From the NCBI GenBank assembly GCA_022736495.1, contig DZCR01000017.1, positions 1-31,628 on the forward strand: 31,628 bases of DNA. The letters run 5' to 3'. Every line of letters starts with the position of its first letter. Within the stretch, counting starts at the first letter, position 1. A program made the translations under genes and the position numbers. Positions 16,523 to 24,467 of this stretch are shown here, piece by piece. Under the pieces are notes generated by a model. That model was not told where the DNA came from, did not search any database, and saw only the letters and a program-made list of their open reading frames with translations. The DNA is from Desulfobacca acetoxidans. Its GTDB lineage: Bacteria > Desulfobacterota > Desulfobaccia > Desulfobaccales > 0-14-0-80-60-11.

Positions 16523-16582
16523 CGGGAGGCCTTCTCCCATGGCTCCAAGGTGCGACGCGCCCCTTTATTTATATGCCTCCCG
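16523..16582. repeat. Inverted repeat in the divergent lipoprotein/panC gap
   Basis: CGGGAGGC (16523-16530) and GCCTCCCG (16575-16582) are exact complements separated by 44 bp, just upstream of the panC promoter. A second small hairpin (GGGAG/CTCCC) overlaps the left arm. It could be an operator or simply chance in GC-rich DNA. Apart from this and the two promoters, the 335-bp gap 16398-16732 holds only the panC leader. Confidence 0.3.
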
Positions 16583-16606
16583 GACTCGGGAAAATCCAAC
16601 AAAATA

Positions 16607-16636
16607 TTGACAATTCTCTGGCAATCATGCTAAATA
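16607..16636 (+). promoter_or_regulatory. Candidate sigma70 promoter for panC-panD
   Basis: A perfect -35 TTGACA (16607-16612) is followed by CTAAAT (17-nt spacer) or TAAATA (18-nt spacer), ending at 16635-16636. The surrounding DNA is AT-rich. Transcription would start near 16643 and give a leader of about 90 nt before the panC ATG at 16733. Confidence 0.6.
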
Positions 16637-16650
16637 ATAATAGATTTTAA

Positions 16651-16732
16651 CCCAGAGCTTGGATCCGGCCAGAGGCGGACTGAGACTCGGAGGGTGGCCC
16701 GCCCCCCAGAGGATCAGGTCTGGGGTTTTTTT
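16651..16732 (+). promoter_or_regulatory. Structured panC leader ending in a terminator-like hairpin (putative attenuator)
   Basis: CCCCAGA (16704-16710), an 8-nt loop and TCTGGGG (16719-16725) form a 7-bp hairpin. It is followed at once by seven T (16726-16732), and then the panC ATG. The 3' arm is also the only purine-rich stretch at ribosome-binding distance, so the hairpin would both terminate and occlude. CCCAGA at 16651-16656 can pair with the same 3' arm, offering an alternative fold, and GGCCA/TGGCC in between can enclose a central domain. Confidence 0.55.
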
Positions 16733-17596
16733 ATGGAGATCATCACCGAGCCACGAGATATGCAAGGCTTGGCCCGCGACTGGCGGGGCCAAGGCCTGAA
16801 AACCGTCCTGGTGCCCACCATGGGGTTTTTCCATCAGGGGCATGTGAGCCTGATGGAATATGGCAGAGCCGTCGGCGACCGGTTGGTGGTGAGCCTATTC
16901 GTCAACCCCGCCCAGTTCGGGCCCGCAGAAGATCTGGGACGTTATCCCCGGGATTTGGAACGGGATGCCAGTCTGGCCCGGGAAGCGGGTATCGATTGCC
17001 TGTACACCCCCGAGGCCGCGTCCATGTACCCGGCGGGATATCAGACGTATGTGAGCGTAAACCAGCTCTCCCAAGGCCTGTGCGGCGCTAGGCGTCCGGG
17101 GCATTTTCAGGGGGTGGCCACGGTGGTGCTCAAGTTGCTCCACCAGATTGTACCCCAGGTGGCCGTATTCGGGGAGAAAGATTACCAGCAACTGCTGGTC
17201 GTGAAAAGAATGGTTGCCGACCTGGATATGCCCATCGAGATCGTTGGCCGGCCCATTGTCAGGGAGCCCGACGGCTTGGCCCTGAGTTCCCGGAACACTT
17301 ATTTAAACCGGGAAGAGCGGGCTGCAGCCCTCTGTCTCTGCCGGGGCATCCAGGCTGCCCGGGAACTGGTGGCCGCGGGGGAGTATTCCCGGGAGAAGAT
17401 CGTCGCTGGGGTCAAAGCGATTATCACCCGGACGCCGTTCACCCGCATCGACTACGTGTCCCTGGTGGACCCGAAAACTCTCCAGGAAGTTGAAGTTATT
17501 CAGGGTGAAGCCCGGCTCTTACTGGCCGTATGGGTCAACAAGACCCGCCTGATTGATAATATGTTATTATCGGAGTCCCCCTTATGTTGCGTGTAA
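16733..17596 (+). CDS. panC: Pantothenate synthetase (pantoate-beta-alanine ligase)
   Basis: The product is 287 residues from the ATG at 16733, whose MEIIT start matches the family; an upstream in-frame GTG at 16694 would add 13 atypical residues, and its GGAGG abuts it with no spacing. The enzyme joins pantoate and beta-alanine with ATP. Visible motifs are PTMGFFHQGH (nucleotide-binding HxGH), VSLFVNPAQFG, RPGHFQGVATVV, FGEKDYQQL and LSSRN (KMSKS-like loop). It overlaps panD by 13 bp, so ligase and beta-alanine supply are coupled. panB is not in the window. Translation initiation is embedded in a hairpin, as described for the leader. Confidence 0.95.
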   Translation: MEIITEPRDMQGLARDWRGQGLKTVLVPTMGFFHQGHVSLMEYGRAVGDRLVVSLFVNPAQFGPAEDLGRYPRDLERDASLAREAGIDCLYTPEAASMYPAGYQTYVSVNQLSQGLCGARRPGHFQGVATVVLKLLHQIVPQVAVFGEKDYQQLLVVKRMVADLDMPIEIVGRPIVREPDGLALSSRNTYLNREERAAALCLCRGIQAARELVAAGEYSREKIVAGVKAIITRTPFTRIDYVSLVDPKTLQEVEVIQGEARLLLAVWVNKTRLIDNMLLSESPLCCV

Positions 17597-17979
17597 TGAT
17601 GAAATCCAAAATCCACCGGGCTACCATCACCCAGGCCGATATGCACTATGAAGGTTCTCTCACCATATCGGCGGAACTGATGCGGGCGGCGGACATCCTG
17701 CCGTACGAAATGGTCCACGTCTACAACATCTCCAATGGCGAGCGCTTTGAAACCTACGCCATTGAAGGCGAGGAAGATTCCGGGGTGATCTGTTTGAACG
17801 GGGCTGCGGCCCGCAAAGGGGCCCCGGGAGATTTGATCATCATCACCACCTATGCCACTTACGAGGGGGCGGAACTATCGCGGCACCAACCCAAGGTGGT
17901 AATGGTGGACAGCAGCAATCGCCTAAAAAATACCGCCTCCGCCGAAAAACCCCTCGCTTTTTTCTCGGTTTCCAATTAA
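17584..17979 (+). CDS. panD: Aspartate 1-decarboxylase precursor (pyruvoyl enzyme)
   Basis: The product is 131 residues. PanD makes beta-alanine from L-aspartate and self-cleaves to form its pyruvoyl cofactor; the cleavage site Gly24-Ser25 (YEGSLTI) is present. Lys9 (KSKIHRA), the Tyr of ETYAIEG and the NGAAARKG segment also match. The start overlaps the end of panC by 13 bp in another frame. It is probably co-transcribed with panC and ends before a strong hairpin at 17994-18013. Confidence 0.95.
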   Translation: MLRVMMKSKIHRATITQADMHYEGSLTISAELMRAADILPYEMVHVYNISNGERFETYAIEGEEDSGVICLNGAAARKGAPGDLIIITTYATYEGAELSRHQPKVVMVDSSNRLKNTASAEKPLAFFSVSN

Positions 17980-17993
17980 AATTTGTCGGATAG

Positions 17994-18013
17994 GCGCGGG
18001 AGAGATCCCGCGC
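17994..18013 (+). terminator. Hairpin after panD, likely intrinsic terminator
   Basis: GCGCGGGA and TCCCGCGC form a perfect 8-bp stem with a GAGA tetraloop, followed by a T-rich but interrupted tract (TTTGATTATTCTTT, 18014-18027). It lies 15 bp after the panD stop and 35 bp before metK. It could also be a leader structure of metK, since no separate metK promoter is obvious. Confidence 0.55.
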
Positions 18014-18048
18014 TTTGATTATTCTTTCGATAAAGGAGCCCTCTAAGG

Positions 18049-19263
18049 ATGGCCAAATCCGAATTTCTCTTTACCTCGGAGTCAGTAACCGAGGGACATC
18101 CCGATAAAGTAGCGGATCAGATTTCCGACGCGATTTTAGACGGCATCCTGGCGCAAGACAAGTTCGCCCGGGTGGCCTGCGAAACTATGGTAACCACCGG
18201 CCTGGCCATGATTGCCGGAGAGATTACCACCAACGCGCGGGTTGATTTCCCCGTCATCGTGCGTGAGACCATTAAAGAGATCGGCTATAACGACTCCTCG
18301 GTGGGCTTCGACTGGGAAACCTGCGCCGTCCTCACCTCCCTGGACCGGCAGTCGCCAGACATCGCCATGGGGGTGGAAGGCCGGGGGCTATCGGCTGAAC
18401 AAGGGGCCGGCGATCAGGGACTGATGTTCGGCTATGCCTCCACTTCCACGGAAAATCTGATGCCTATGCCCATCTGGTACGCCCATCGTCTGGCAGAACG
18501 TCTGGCCAAAGTGCGGAAAAACGGCCGCTTGCCGTGGCTGCGCCCCGACGGCAAAACCCAGGTAACGGTCCGCTATGATGATGGCCAGCCCAAAAGCGTG
18601 CATACCGTCGTGGTGGCGGCCCAGCATGACCCAGACGTCAAATATGAGGACCTGAGAGAGGCCATCATCGAGGAAGTTATCAAACAGACCATCCCTGCCA
18701 ACCTCCTGGTGGACACCCAATTTCTGGTGAACACCACCGGCCGGTTCGTGGTGGGTGGCCCCCTGGCCGACTGCGGCATCACCGGCCGGAAGATTATCGT
18801 GGATACTTATGGCGGCCGGGGCTATCACGGCGGCGGCGCCTTTTCGGGCAAAGACCCCACCAAAGTCGACCGCACCACCTCATACATGCTCCGCCACGTG
18901 GCCAAAAACGTGGTGGCCGCGGGCCTGGCCAAGCGTTGCGAAGTCCAGGTAGCCTACTCCATCGGCCTGCCCGACCCATTGTCCATCATGGTTTATACTT
19001 ACGGTACCGCGGTCATTTCCGAAGAAAAGCTCCTGGAGATCATTAAGTCCACCTTTAGCTTTAAGCCCGCAGCCATGATTCAATATCTGGAACTCCAGCG
19101 ACCCATCTTCAAGAAGACCGCGGCGTATGGCCATTTTGGCCGCACGGATCCAGACTTTACTTGGGAGTACGTCAATAAAATAGACATGTTACGGGAAAAG
19201 GCTGGCCTGAAAGGCCCTTCTCCCGTCTGCATCTGCCAGCCGCAAGCTGCACTTGCGAAATAG
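18049..19263 (+). CDS. metK: S-adenosylmethionine synthetase
   Basis: The product is 404 residues. It makes SAM from methionine and ATP. The N-terminal [22 protein letters not shown], the [12 protein letters not shown] segment and [16 protein letters not shown] are all classic MetK motifs. AAGGAG (18033-18038) is ten bases before the ATG. It is followed after 15 bp by ahcY, placing SAM production and SAH removal in one unit. No SAM riboswitch signature is visible upstream. Confidence 0.97.
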   Translation: MAKSEFLFTSESVTEGHPDKVADQISDAILDGILAQDKFARVACETMVTTGLAMIAGEITTNARVDFPVIVRETIKEIGYNDSSVGFDWETCAVLTSLDRQSPDIAMGVEGRGLSAEQGAGDQGLMFGYASTSTENLMPMPIWYAHRLAERLAKVRKNGRLPWLRPDGKTQVTVRYDDGQPKSVHTVVVAAQHDPDVKYEDLREAIIEEVIKQTIPANLLVDTQFLVNTTGRFVVGGPLADCGITGRKIIVDTYGGRGYHGGGAFSGKDPTKVDRTTSYMLRHVAKNVVAAGLAKRCEVQVAYSIGLPDPLSIMVYTYGTAVISEEKLLEIIKSTFSFKPAAMIQYLELQRPIFKKTAAYGHFGRTDPDFTWEYVNKIDMLREKAGLKGPSPVCICQPQAALAK

Positions 19264-19278
19264 CCAAATGAGGATCGC

Positions 19279-20535
19279 ATGAATTACGACGTCAAAGATA
19301 TCAATCTGGCGGACAAGGGTCGCCTGCGGGTGGAGTGGGCCCGGCGGGATATGCCGGTCTTAAATGCCATCCGGGAGCGGTTCGAGCGGGAAAAACCCCT
19401 GGCCGGGCTCAGGCTCGCCGCCTGTTTACATGTCACCACCGAAACCGGGGTGTTGGCTGCTACCTTAAAGGCCGGCGGGGCAGCAGTGCATGTCTGCGCC
19501 TCCAACCCCTTAAGCACCCAGGACGACGTGGCGGCTTACCTGGCCAAGTACGAAGGCATCCCCACGTTTGCCATTAAAGGCGAGGATGGGGACACCTATT
19601 ATCGCCATATTCACCAGGCCCTGGAGGTCAGGCCCCACATGACCATGGACGACGGGGCCGACCTGGTTTTTACCGTCCACACCAAGCGCCAGGACTTGCT
19701 CCCTGATGTTTTTGCCGGCACCGAAGAGACCACCACCGGTGTGATTCGCCTTAAGGCCATGGCCAAAGACGGGGTGCTGCGCTATCCCATCATCGCCGTG
19801 AATGACGCCATGACCAAGTATCTCTTCGACAACCGCTACGGCACTGGCCAGAGCACCCTGGACGGCATCCTGCGGGCCACCAACCGGCTGATGTCCGGGA
19901 ACATCTTTGTGGTGGCGGGGTATGGCTGGTGTGGCCGGGGACTGGCCATGCGGGCCCGGGGCATGGGGGCCCGGGTGGTGATTACCGAGGTCAACCCCCT
20001 CAAGGCCCTGGAAGCCCTGATGGACGGCTATGAAGTCCTGCCTATGGAGCAGGCCGCCCGGATCGGCGACATTTTCTGCACCCTCACCGGCGATATCAAT
20101 GTCATCCGGGAAGAGCATTTCGTCCTCATGAAAGATGGCGCCATCCTCTCCAACTCCGGGCACTTCAACGTGGAAATCGACATTCCCAGCCTGGAGCGCA
20201 TCAGCACCGCCCGGCGGCAGATTCGGGACTCGGTGGAAGAATTCACTCTGAAAAACAGCACCTGCCTGTATGTGCTGGCGGAAGGGCGCCTGGTCAATCT
20301 GGCCGCGGCGGAAGGCCACCCCTCAGCGGTCATGGATATGAGCTTTGCCAATCAGGCCCTGTCCGCGGAATTTATTTCCAAAAACCACCAGAAGTTCGCC
20401 AAACAGGTCTACCCGGTTCCCGAAGATATCGACCAAGAAATCGCCCGGTTGAAGCTGGCGGCCATGCAGGTGGAAATCGACGCCCTGACGCCTGAGCAGG
20501 AGAAATATCTGGCCTCCTACGATCTGGGGACTTAA
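19279..20535 (+). CDS. ahcY: Adenosylhomocysteinase (S-adenosylhomocysteine hydrolase)
   Basis: The product is 418 residues. It splits SAH to adenosine and homocysteine using tightly bound [14 protein letters not shown], the [11 protein letters not shown] segment with Lys180, Asp184 and Asn185 (the substrate/catalytic positions), GTGQSTLDG and the NAD loop GYGWCG (214-219) are all present. It lacks the internal insertion of the longer (about 465+ residue) bacterial enzymes, so it is the short type also common in archaea and thermophiles. It lies 15 bp after metK. A long-range AGCGGCC/GGCCGCT pairing (about 20543-20607) occupies the gap to the next gene. Confidence 0.96.
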   Translation: MNYDVKDINLADKGRLRVEWARRDMPVLNAIRERFEREKPLAGLRLAACLHVTTETGVLAATLKAGGAAVHVCASNPLSTQDDVAAYLAKYEGIPTFAIKGEDGDTYYRHIHQALEVRPHMTMDDGADLVFTVHTKRQDLLPDVFAGTEETTTGVIRLKAMAKDGVLRYPIIAVNDAMTKYLFDNRYGTGQSTLDGILRATNRLMSGNIFVVAGYGWCGRGLAMRARGMGARVVITEVNPLKALEALMDGYEVLPMEQAARIGDIFCTLTGDINVIREEHFVLMKDGAILSNSGHFNVEIDIPSLERISTARRQIRDSVEEFTLKNSTCLYVLAEGRLVNLAAAEGHPSAVMDMSFANQALSAEFISKNHQKFAKQVYPVPEDIDQEIARLKLAAMQVEIDALTPEQEKYLASYDLGT

Positions 20536-20643
20536 TTTCCTGAAGCGGCCAGAAGGCAGGGCCAGACAACGACTCGGTCTGAGCATGGTCCTCGACTGCA
20601 GGCCGCTCTTATCCCATCCCGACAAGCGAAAAGATCAGCCCAG

Positions 20644-22062
20644 ATGACTGAGATCAAATTCGGCACCTCAGGGTGGCGGGGCATACTGGCCGAGGATTTC
20701 ACCTTTGCCAATGCCCGCCTGGTGTGCCAGGGGATTGCCGACTATCTGAAACAGGAAGGCATCCATGATCAAGGCATAGTAATCGGTTACGATACCCGTT
20801 TTCGCTCCGAGGCCTTTGCCGCCGCCGCAGTCGAAGTGATGGCCGGCAACGGGATCACCAGTCATTTCACCACCCGGGATTGTCCCACGCCGGTGGTGAG
20901 CTGGGCCATCCGGGAAGGTCAGAACGCCGGGGCCATTAACATCACGGCCAGCCATAATCCTCCGGAATACAACGGTATCAAGTTCTCTCCCGCCACCGGC
21001 GGGCCGGCCCCCTCGCCGGTGACTAATGTCATTGAAGCCCTCATCCGCAAGCTGAGACCCGAAAGCATCAAGACCATGCCCGTGGCTCAGGCCCGGGAAC
21101 AGGGCCTGGTCCTGGATCTGGATCCCCGAAGCTCCTATTTTCAGCACCTGAGGGACTTGATAGACACCGAGGTGCTAAAACGCTCGGGCCTTAAGGTGGT
21201 GGCGGATGTGCTTTTCGGCACCGGCCGGGATTATTTGGACAGCTTTTTGCGGGAGGCAGGAGTGCAGGTGGAGACCTTCAACGGCTATCGGGATGCCTAC
21301 TTCGGCGGGCGCCGGCCGGAGCCCTGCGAGGAAGTCCTCCAGGACCTTTCGGCCCGGATCAAGGCCACCGGCGCCCATCTGGGCCTGGCGGTGGACGCCG
21401 ACGCCGACCGCTTCGGGGTTGTGGACTCCCGGGGCGTTTATCAAGATGCCAACACCGTACTGGCCCTGCTCTTCGATTATCTCATCGAGACCCGGGGCTG
21501 GGATGGAGGCGTAGCCCGCAGCGTGGCCACTACCCACCTGATTGACCGAGTTGCCGCCCGCTATCACCGGCCGGTTTACGTCACCAAGGTGGGCTTCAAG
21601 CACCTGGGGAGATATATTAATGAAGACCGGGTGGTCATGATAGGCGAGGAGAGCGATGGCTTCTCCATGAAACACCATCTGCCGGAAAAAGACGGCATCC
21701 TGGCTTGCGTCCTGGTGGCCGAAATGGTGGCCCGGAAAGGCAAGGGACTGCCGGAACTTATTGATGAACTCTTTGCCAAGGTCGGCCCGGTTTACAACCG
21801 CCGCCTCAATTTCTCCCTCACACCGGGAGTTAAAGAGCGACTTTTGGATAAGCTACAGACTCCCCCGGCCCGTTTTGCCGGCCTGGCCGTGACCGAGCAC
21901 ATCACCTTGGACGGACACAAGTACGTCCTGGAGGACGGCAGTTGGGTGTGTTTCCGTTCTTCGGGCACCGAGCCGGTGGTGCGTTTCTACTTCGAGGCAT
22001 CGTCTCTTCCGGAACTGGAACGGCTCAAGGTCGCGGGAGAATCCATGGTTCGGGGAGCCTGA
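20644..22062 (+). CDS. Phosphoglucomutase/phosphomannomutase family protein
   Basis: The product is 472 residues, an alpha-D-phosphohexomutase. The four family loops are visible: the phosphoserine loop TASHNP (Ser103), the Mg loop DADADRFG (Asp251, 253, 255), the sugar-binding loop GEESDGFS (Glu335, Ser337) and the phosphate loop RSSGTEP near the C terminus. The enzyme interconverts hexose 1- and 6-phosphates, which could feed dTDP-sugar or Kdo/LPS precursors. The substrate (glucose, mannose or glucosamine) is not certain; the GEESDG form fits glucose/mannose rather than glucosamine. One base separates its stop from the downstream M50 gene. Confidence 0.9.
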   Translation: MTEIKFGTSGWRGILAEDFTFANARLVCQGIADYLKQEGIHDQGIVIGYDTRFRSEAFAAAAVEVMAGNGITSHFTTRDCPTPVVSWAIREGQNAGAINITASHNPPEYNGIKFSPATGGPAPSPVTNVIEALIRKLRPESIKTMPVAQAREQGLVLDLDPRSSYFQHLRDLIDTEVLKRSGLKVVADVLFGTGRDYLDSFLREAGVQVETFNGYRDAYFGGRRPEPCEEVLQDLSARIKATGAHLGLAVDADADRFGVVDSRGVYQDANTVLALLFDYLIETRGWDGGVARSVATTHLIDRVAARYHRPVYVTKVGFKHLGRYINEDRVVMIGEESDGFSMKHHLPEKDGILACVLVAEMVARKGKGLPELIDELFAKVGPVYNRRLNFSLTPGVKERLLDKLQTPPARFAGLAVTEHITLDGHKYVLEDGSWVCFRSSGTEPVVRFYFEASSLPELERLKVAGESMVRGA

Positions 22063-22063
22063 T

Positions 22064-22690
22064 ATGCCCGGCATGAACCTCCCTTACCTCATGGAAGCGG
22101 CTCTCATGGCCATCGTGCTGCTATTTTCCGTCATTGTCCATGAGGTGGCCCACGGCTACGTGGCCCTGCTGAACGGTGATCCCACGGCCCGGATTATGGG
22201 CCGCATCACGCTGAACCCCGTGCCCCACATCGACCCCGTGGGCACCATCATCCTGCCTTTGCTGCTCCTGATGACTCACGCCGGCATTCTCTTCGGCTGG
22301 GCCAAACCGGTGCCGGTCAACCCCCTGAACTATCGCAATTATGTTTGGGGGGAGTTTGCGGTAAGCGCCGCCGGGCCGCTGAGCAACCTGGCCCTGGCCG
22401 CACTCTTTTCCATTTTAGTGCGGCTGGGGCTCAATAATCCGGGCCTCATGCAAATGGCCTATTTCGGCGTCAGCATCAACATCTTCCTGGCCCTGTTCAA
22501 CCTGATCCCCATTCCGCCTTTGGACGGCTCTCACCTCCTGGCCCTGGCGCTGCCCCGGGAACTGGCTCGGCTGTATGCTTACCTGCAACCGGTGGGGTTC
22601 ATCCTTATCCTGGTTCTGTTTTATACCGGAATCATGGGGATGATCATCATGCCACTGTACCGACAGATCGCCTTACTCATGATGGGATGA
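22064..22690 (+). CDS. Site-2 protease family (M50) membrane metalloprotease
   Basis: The product is 208 residues and very hydrophobic, with about five to six predicted membrane segments. Zinc ligands are complete: HEVAH in the second half of the first helix and NLIPIPPLDG further on. The small size without a PDZ domain fits the short bacterial M50B group rather than RseP. The substrate is unknown. It starts one base after the phosphohexomutase stop, suggesting co-transcription. It is a relative of the truncated gene at 1-243, whose Asp is lost. Confidence 0.92.
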   Translation: MPGMNLPYLMEAALMAIVLLFSVIVHEVAHGYVALLNGDPTARIMGRITLNPVPHIDPVGTIILPLLLLMTHAGILFGWAKPVPVNPLNYRNYVWGEFAVSAAGPLSNLALAALFSILVRLGLNNPGLMQMAYFGVSINIFLALFNLIPIPPLDGSHLLALALPRELARLYAYLQPVGFILILVLFYTGIMGMIIMPLYRQIALLMMG

Positions 22691-22800
22691 GCTGGTTATT
22701 GCCGTGATCTTTGTTCCAAAAAGTTGCTGAGTTCAGAGGCCGTCGACTGCAGCAGCCCGACATTTTGACCTATAATTGACTTTTGTTCATTAATTGTCTC

Positions 22801-22828
22801 TTGCACAGAAGAGTCATAAAGTTATACT
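22801..22828 (+). promoter_or_regulatory. Candidate sigma70 promoter for mrp
   Basis: TTGCAC (22801-22806), a 16-nt spacer and TATACT (22823-22828) lie in an AT-rich gap about 80 bp before the mrp ATG. Confidence 0.55.
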
Positions 22829-22842
22829 ATTTATAGAAGCAC

Positions 22843-22868
22843 CAGAGGAGATTCATAAATCCCCTCTG
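22843..22868 (+). promoter_or_regulatory. Leader hairpin between the mrp promoter and its ribosome-binding site
   Basis: CAGAGGAGATT (22843-22853) pairs with AATCCCCTCTG (22858-22868) with one A-C mismatch and a CATA loop. A moderately T-rich segment (ATTTTCTTTGATT) follows. It lies inside the predicted 5' UTR, 25 bp before GAGGAG. It may be an attenuator, a stability element or an older terminator of the upstream M50 gene. Confidence 0.45.
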
Positions 22869-22906
22869 CTGATTTTCTTTGATTACCTTTACGAGGAGTT
22901 TTGGAA

Positions 22907-24181
22907 ATGGATAAATGTACTCACGGAGCCGATCCCAAGACCTGCGGCGAAGATCCCAAGTCTTGCGAGGGATGCGATCCGGCTCATCATGAACACGACA
23001 AAGACCAGGAAGAGCGCGAACTGGCCCGGGCCCTGAAGCAGATTCGCCACAAGTTGGTAGTGATGAGCGGCAAAGGTGGCGTGGGAAAGAGCAGTGTGGC
23101 CGTCAATCTGGCGGTGTCGCTGGCCCGCCGGGGCAAGAAAGTGGGATTGATGGATGTGGACCTTCACGGTCCCAACGTCTTGAGGATGCTGGGCCTGAAG
23201 CAGCCTCTGGACCTGACCCACGGCCAGTTTGACCTGCCCCCGGACCTCTTTGATAACCTCCGGGTCATCTCCATCGAGGTCCTGATGCGCGACCGGGATA
23301 TGGCGGTGATCTGGCGGGGTCCCTTGAAGCACCAGCTTATTCGCCAGTTTATCAGCGAAGTGCAATGGGGGGAGCTGGATTATCTGGTGGTGGATTCCCC
23401 GCCGGGGACCGGGGATGAGCCCATGAGCGTGGCCCAAACCATCCCCGACGCCCAGGCGATCATCGTCACCACGCCCCAGGAGATTTCCCTGGCGGACGTG
23501 AGAAAATCGCTCAATTTCTGCGAAAAGATCAACATGAAGGTGGTGGGGATCGTGGAAAACATGAGCGGCTACAGCTGCCCCCACTGCGGCAAGGACCTGC
23601 CCCTGTTCAAAAGCGGCGGCGGCCTAAAGACCGCTCAGGCCGCCAAGGTCCCCTTCCTGGGAGCCCTGCCGTTCGACCCCATGGTGGTGGAGGCCTCGGA
23701 CCAGGGCCAGCTTTTGCAGGTAAAGGAGGCCGACAGCCCCTTCTTCCAGGCCTTGAAGCCCATCGTGGATTATATCCTGGAGACTCTGCCCGCAACGGCG
23801 ATGGCCAAACGGGAGCCCGGGGTTCTGAAGTTCGCCCTGCCGGTGGAAGACGGCAAACTGACGGATAAATTCGGCCATGCCACGCACTTTGCCATCTTTA
23901 AGGTCAAAGACGGCGCCATCGGGCCCAAGGAACTTATCCCGGCCCCGCCCCATGAGCCTGGGGGCGTCCCCGAATGGCTGGATGACCTGGGAGTGACCCA
24001 CGTCATCGCCGGCAGCCTGGGAGAAAAGGCTCAAGGGCTGCTCACCAAAAAGGGCATCGAAGTTATGCCCGGCGCCCCCCTGGAGGCCCCGGAGGCGCTG
24101 GTGGAGAAGTACCTCAAGAAGACCCTGGCCACCAGCTCCCGGGAACATCCGAAAGGCTGCGGCCAGTGTTCGACGGCCTAA
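22907..24181 (+). CDS. mrp: Mrp/ApbC-type iron-sulfur carrier ATPase fused to a NifX-like domain
   Basis: The product is 424 residues from the ATG at 22907, eight bases after GAGGAG (a TTG two codons upstream is possible). The N terminus is cysteine-rich (Cys4, 13, 20, 23). The Mrp/NBP35 ATPase follows, with deviant Walker A GKGGVGKSS (55-63), the VDSPPGTGDEP segment and the cluster-binding CPHC (Cys224, Cys227). Residues about 308-405 resemble the dinitrogenase iron-molybdenum cofactor (NifX/NafY) domain (LTDKFGHATHFAIFKVKDG). The protein ends with CGQC (Cys418, Cys421). The same fusion, named MrpORP, is known in Desulfovibrio. It likely carries Fe-S or metal clusters to apoproteins. It appears to be a single-gene unit with its own promoter, ending at a repeat-type terminator. 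Confidence 0.92.
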   Translation: MDKCTHGADPKTCGEDPKSCEGCDPAHHEHDKDQEERELARALKQIRHKLVVMSGKGGVGKSSVAVNLAVSLARRGKKVGLMDVDLHGPNVLRMLGLKQPLDLTHGQFDLPPDLFDNLRVISIEVLMRDRDMAVIWRGPLKHQLIRQFISEVQWGELDYLVVDSPPGTGDEPMSVAQTIPDAQAIIVTTPQEISLADVRKSLNFCEKINMKVVGIVENMSGYSCPHCGKDLPLFKSGGGLKTAQAAKVPFLGALPFDPMVVEASDQGQLLQVKEADSPFFQALKPIVDYILETLPATAMAKREPGVLKFALPVEDGKLTDKFGHATHFAIFKVKDGAIGPKELIPAPPHEPGGVPEWLDDLGVTHVIAGSLGEKAQGLLTKKGIEVMPGAPLEAPEALVEKYLKKTLATSSREHPKGCGQCSTA

Positions 24182-24218
24182 AAGCCCAAGGTAGCCGAAG
24201 AGTTAGCGAGAAAACCCG

Positions 24219-24293
24219 AATCCCCCTAAATTCCCCTTTTTCACAGGGAGAGCTTTTAAGCACTCCCCTTAAATAAAGGGGGGTAGGGGGATT
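24219..24293. repeat. C/G-rich dispersed repeat, copy 2, between convergent mrp and rimI
   Basis: The ends are a perfect 10-bp inverted repeat: AATCCCCCTA (24219-24228) and TAGGGGGATT (24284-24293). The left half (24219-24247) is the reverse complement of 8142-8168 in copy 1 apart from one substitution and one extra base. An internal CCCCTT/AAGGGG hairpin is also present. The structure resembles non-coding miniature repeats found in many genomes. Confidence 0.7.
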
Positions 24294-24296
24294 TTT
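24265..24296 (+). terminator. Probable terminator of mrp inside the repeat
   Basis: CCCCTT (24265-24270), AAATA and AAGGGG (24276-24281) form a hairpin. The downstream flank is G-rich before T5 (24292-24296). The T-run is about 10 nt from the stem, so efficiency is uncertain. Confidence 0.4.
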
Positions 24297-24341
24297 CTTC
24301 CACTCGGGTAACCGGCGTGGCCATGTATCTTTAGCTGCCCG

Positions 24342-24362
24342 GCACAGGCGAGACGCCTGTGC
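24342..24362. repeat. Palindromic element in the mrp/rimI gap
   Basis: GCACAGGCG and CGCCTGTGC form a perfect 9-bp stem with an AGA loop. About 50 bp further, AGGCT-AA-AGCCT (24411-24422) is a second, smaller palindrome followed by GCGGCTGCC. Both look like fragments of dispersed repeats. The 286-bp gap 24182-24467 otherwise holds no gene. Confidence 0.55.
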
Positions 24363-24467
24363 TACCATTTGATTGCAAGTTTGGTAAAAGAGCTCGGTGA
24401 GTGAGAGCTTAGGCTAAAGCCTGCGGCTGCCAATACCTCGCTCCGCCCTTTATTTTCTTCCTTTTTC

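Noticed and set aside
16617..16631. TGGCAATCATGC as a sigma54 site before panC
   Set aside because: Spacing between GG and GC is too short; the same stretch is better explained as the spacer of a TTGACA promoter.
17980..18048. SAM riboswitch upstream of metK
   Set aside because: The 69-bp gap has only one simple hairpin and is too short for known SAM aptamers.
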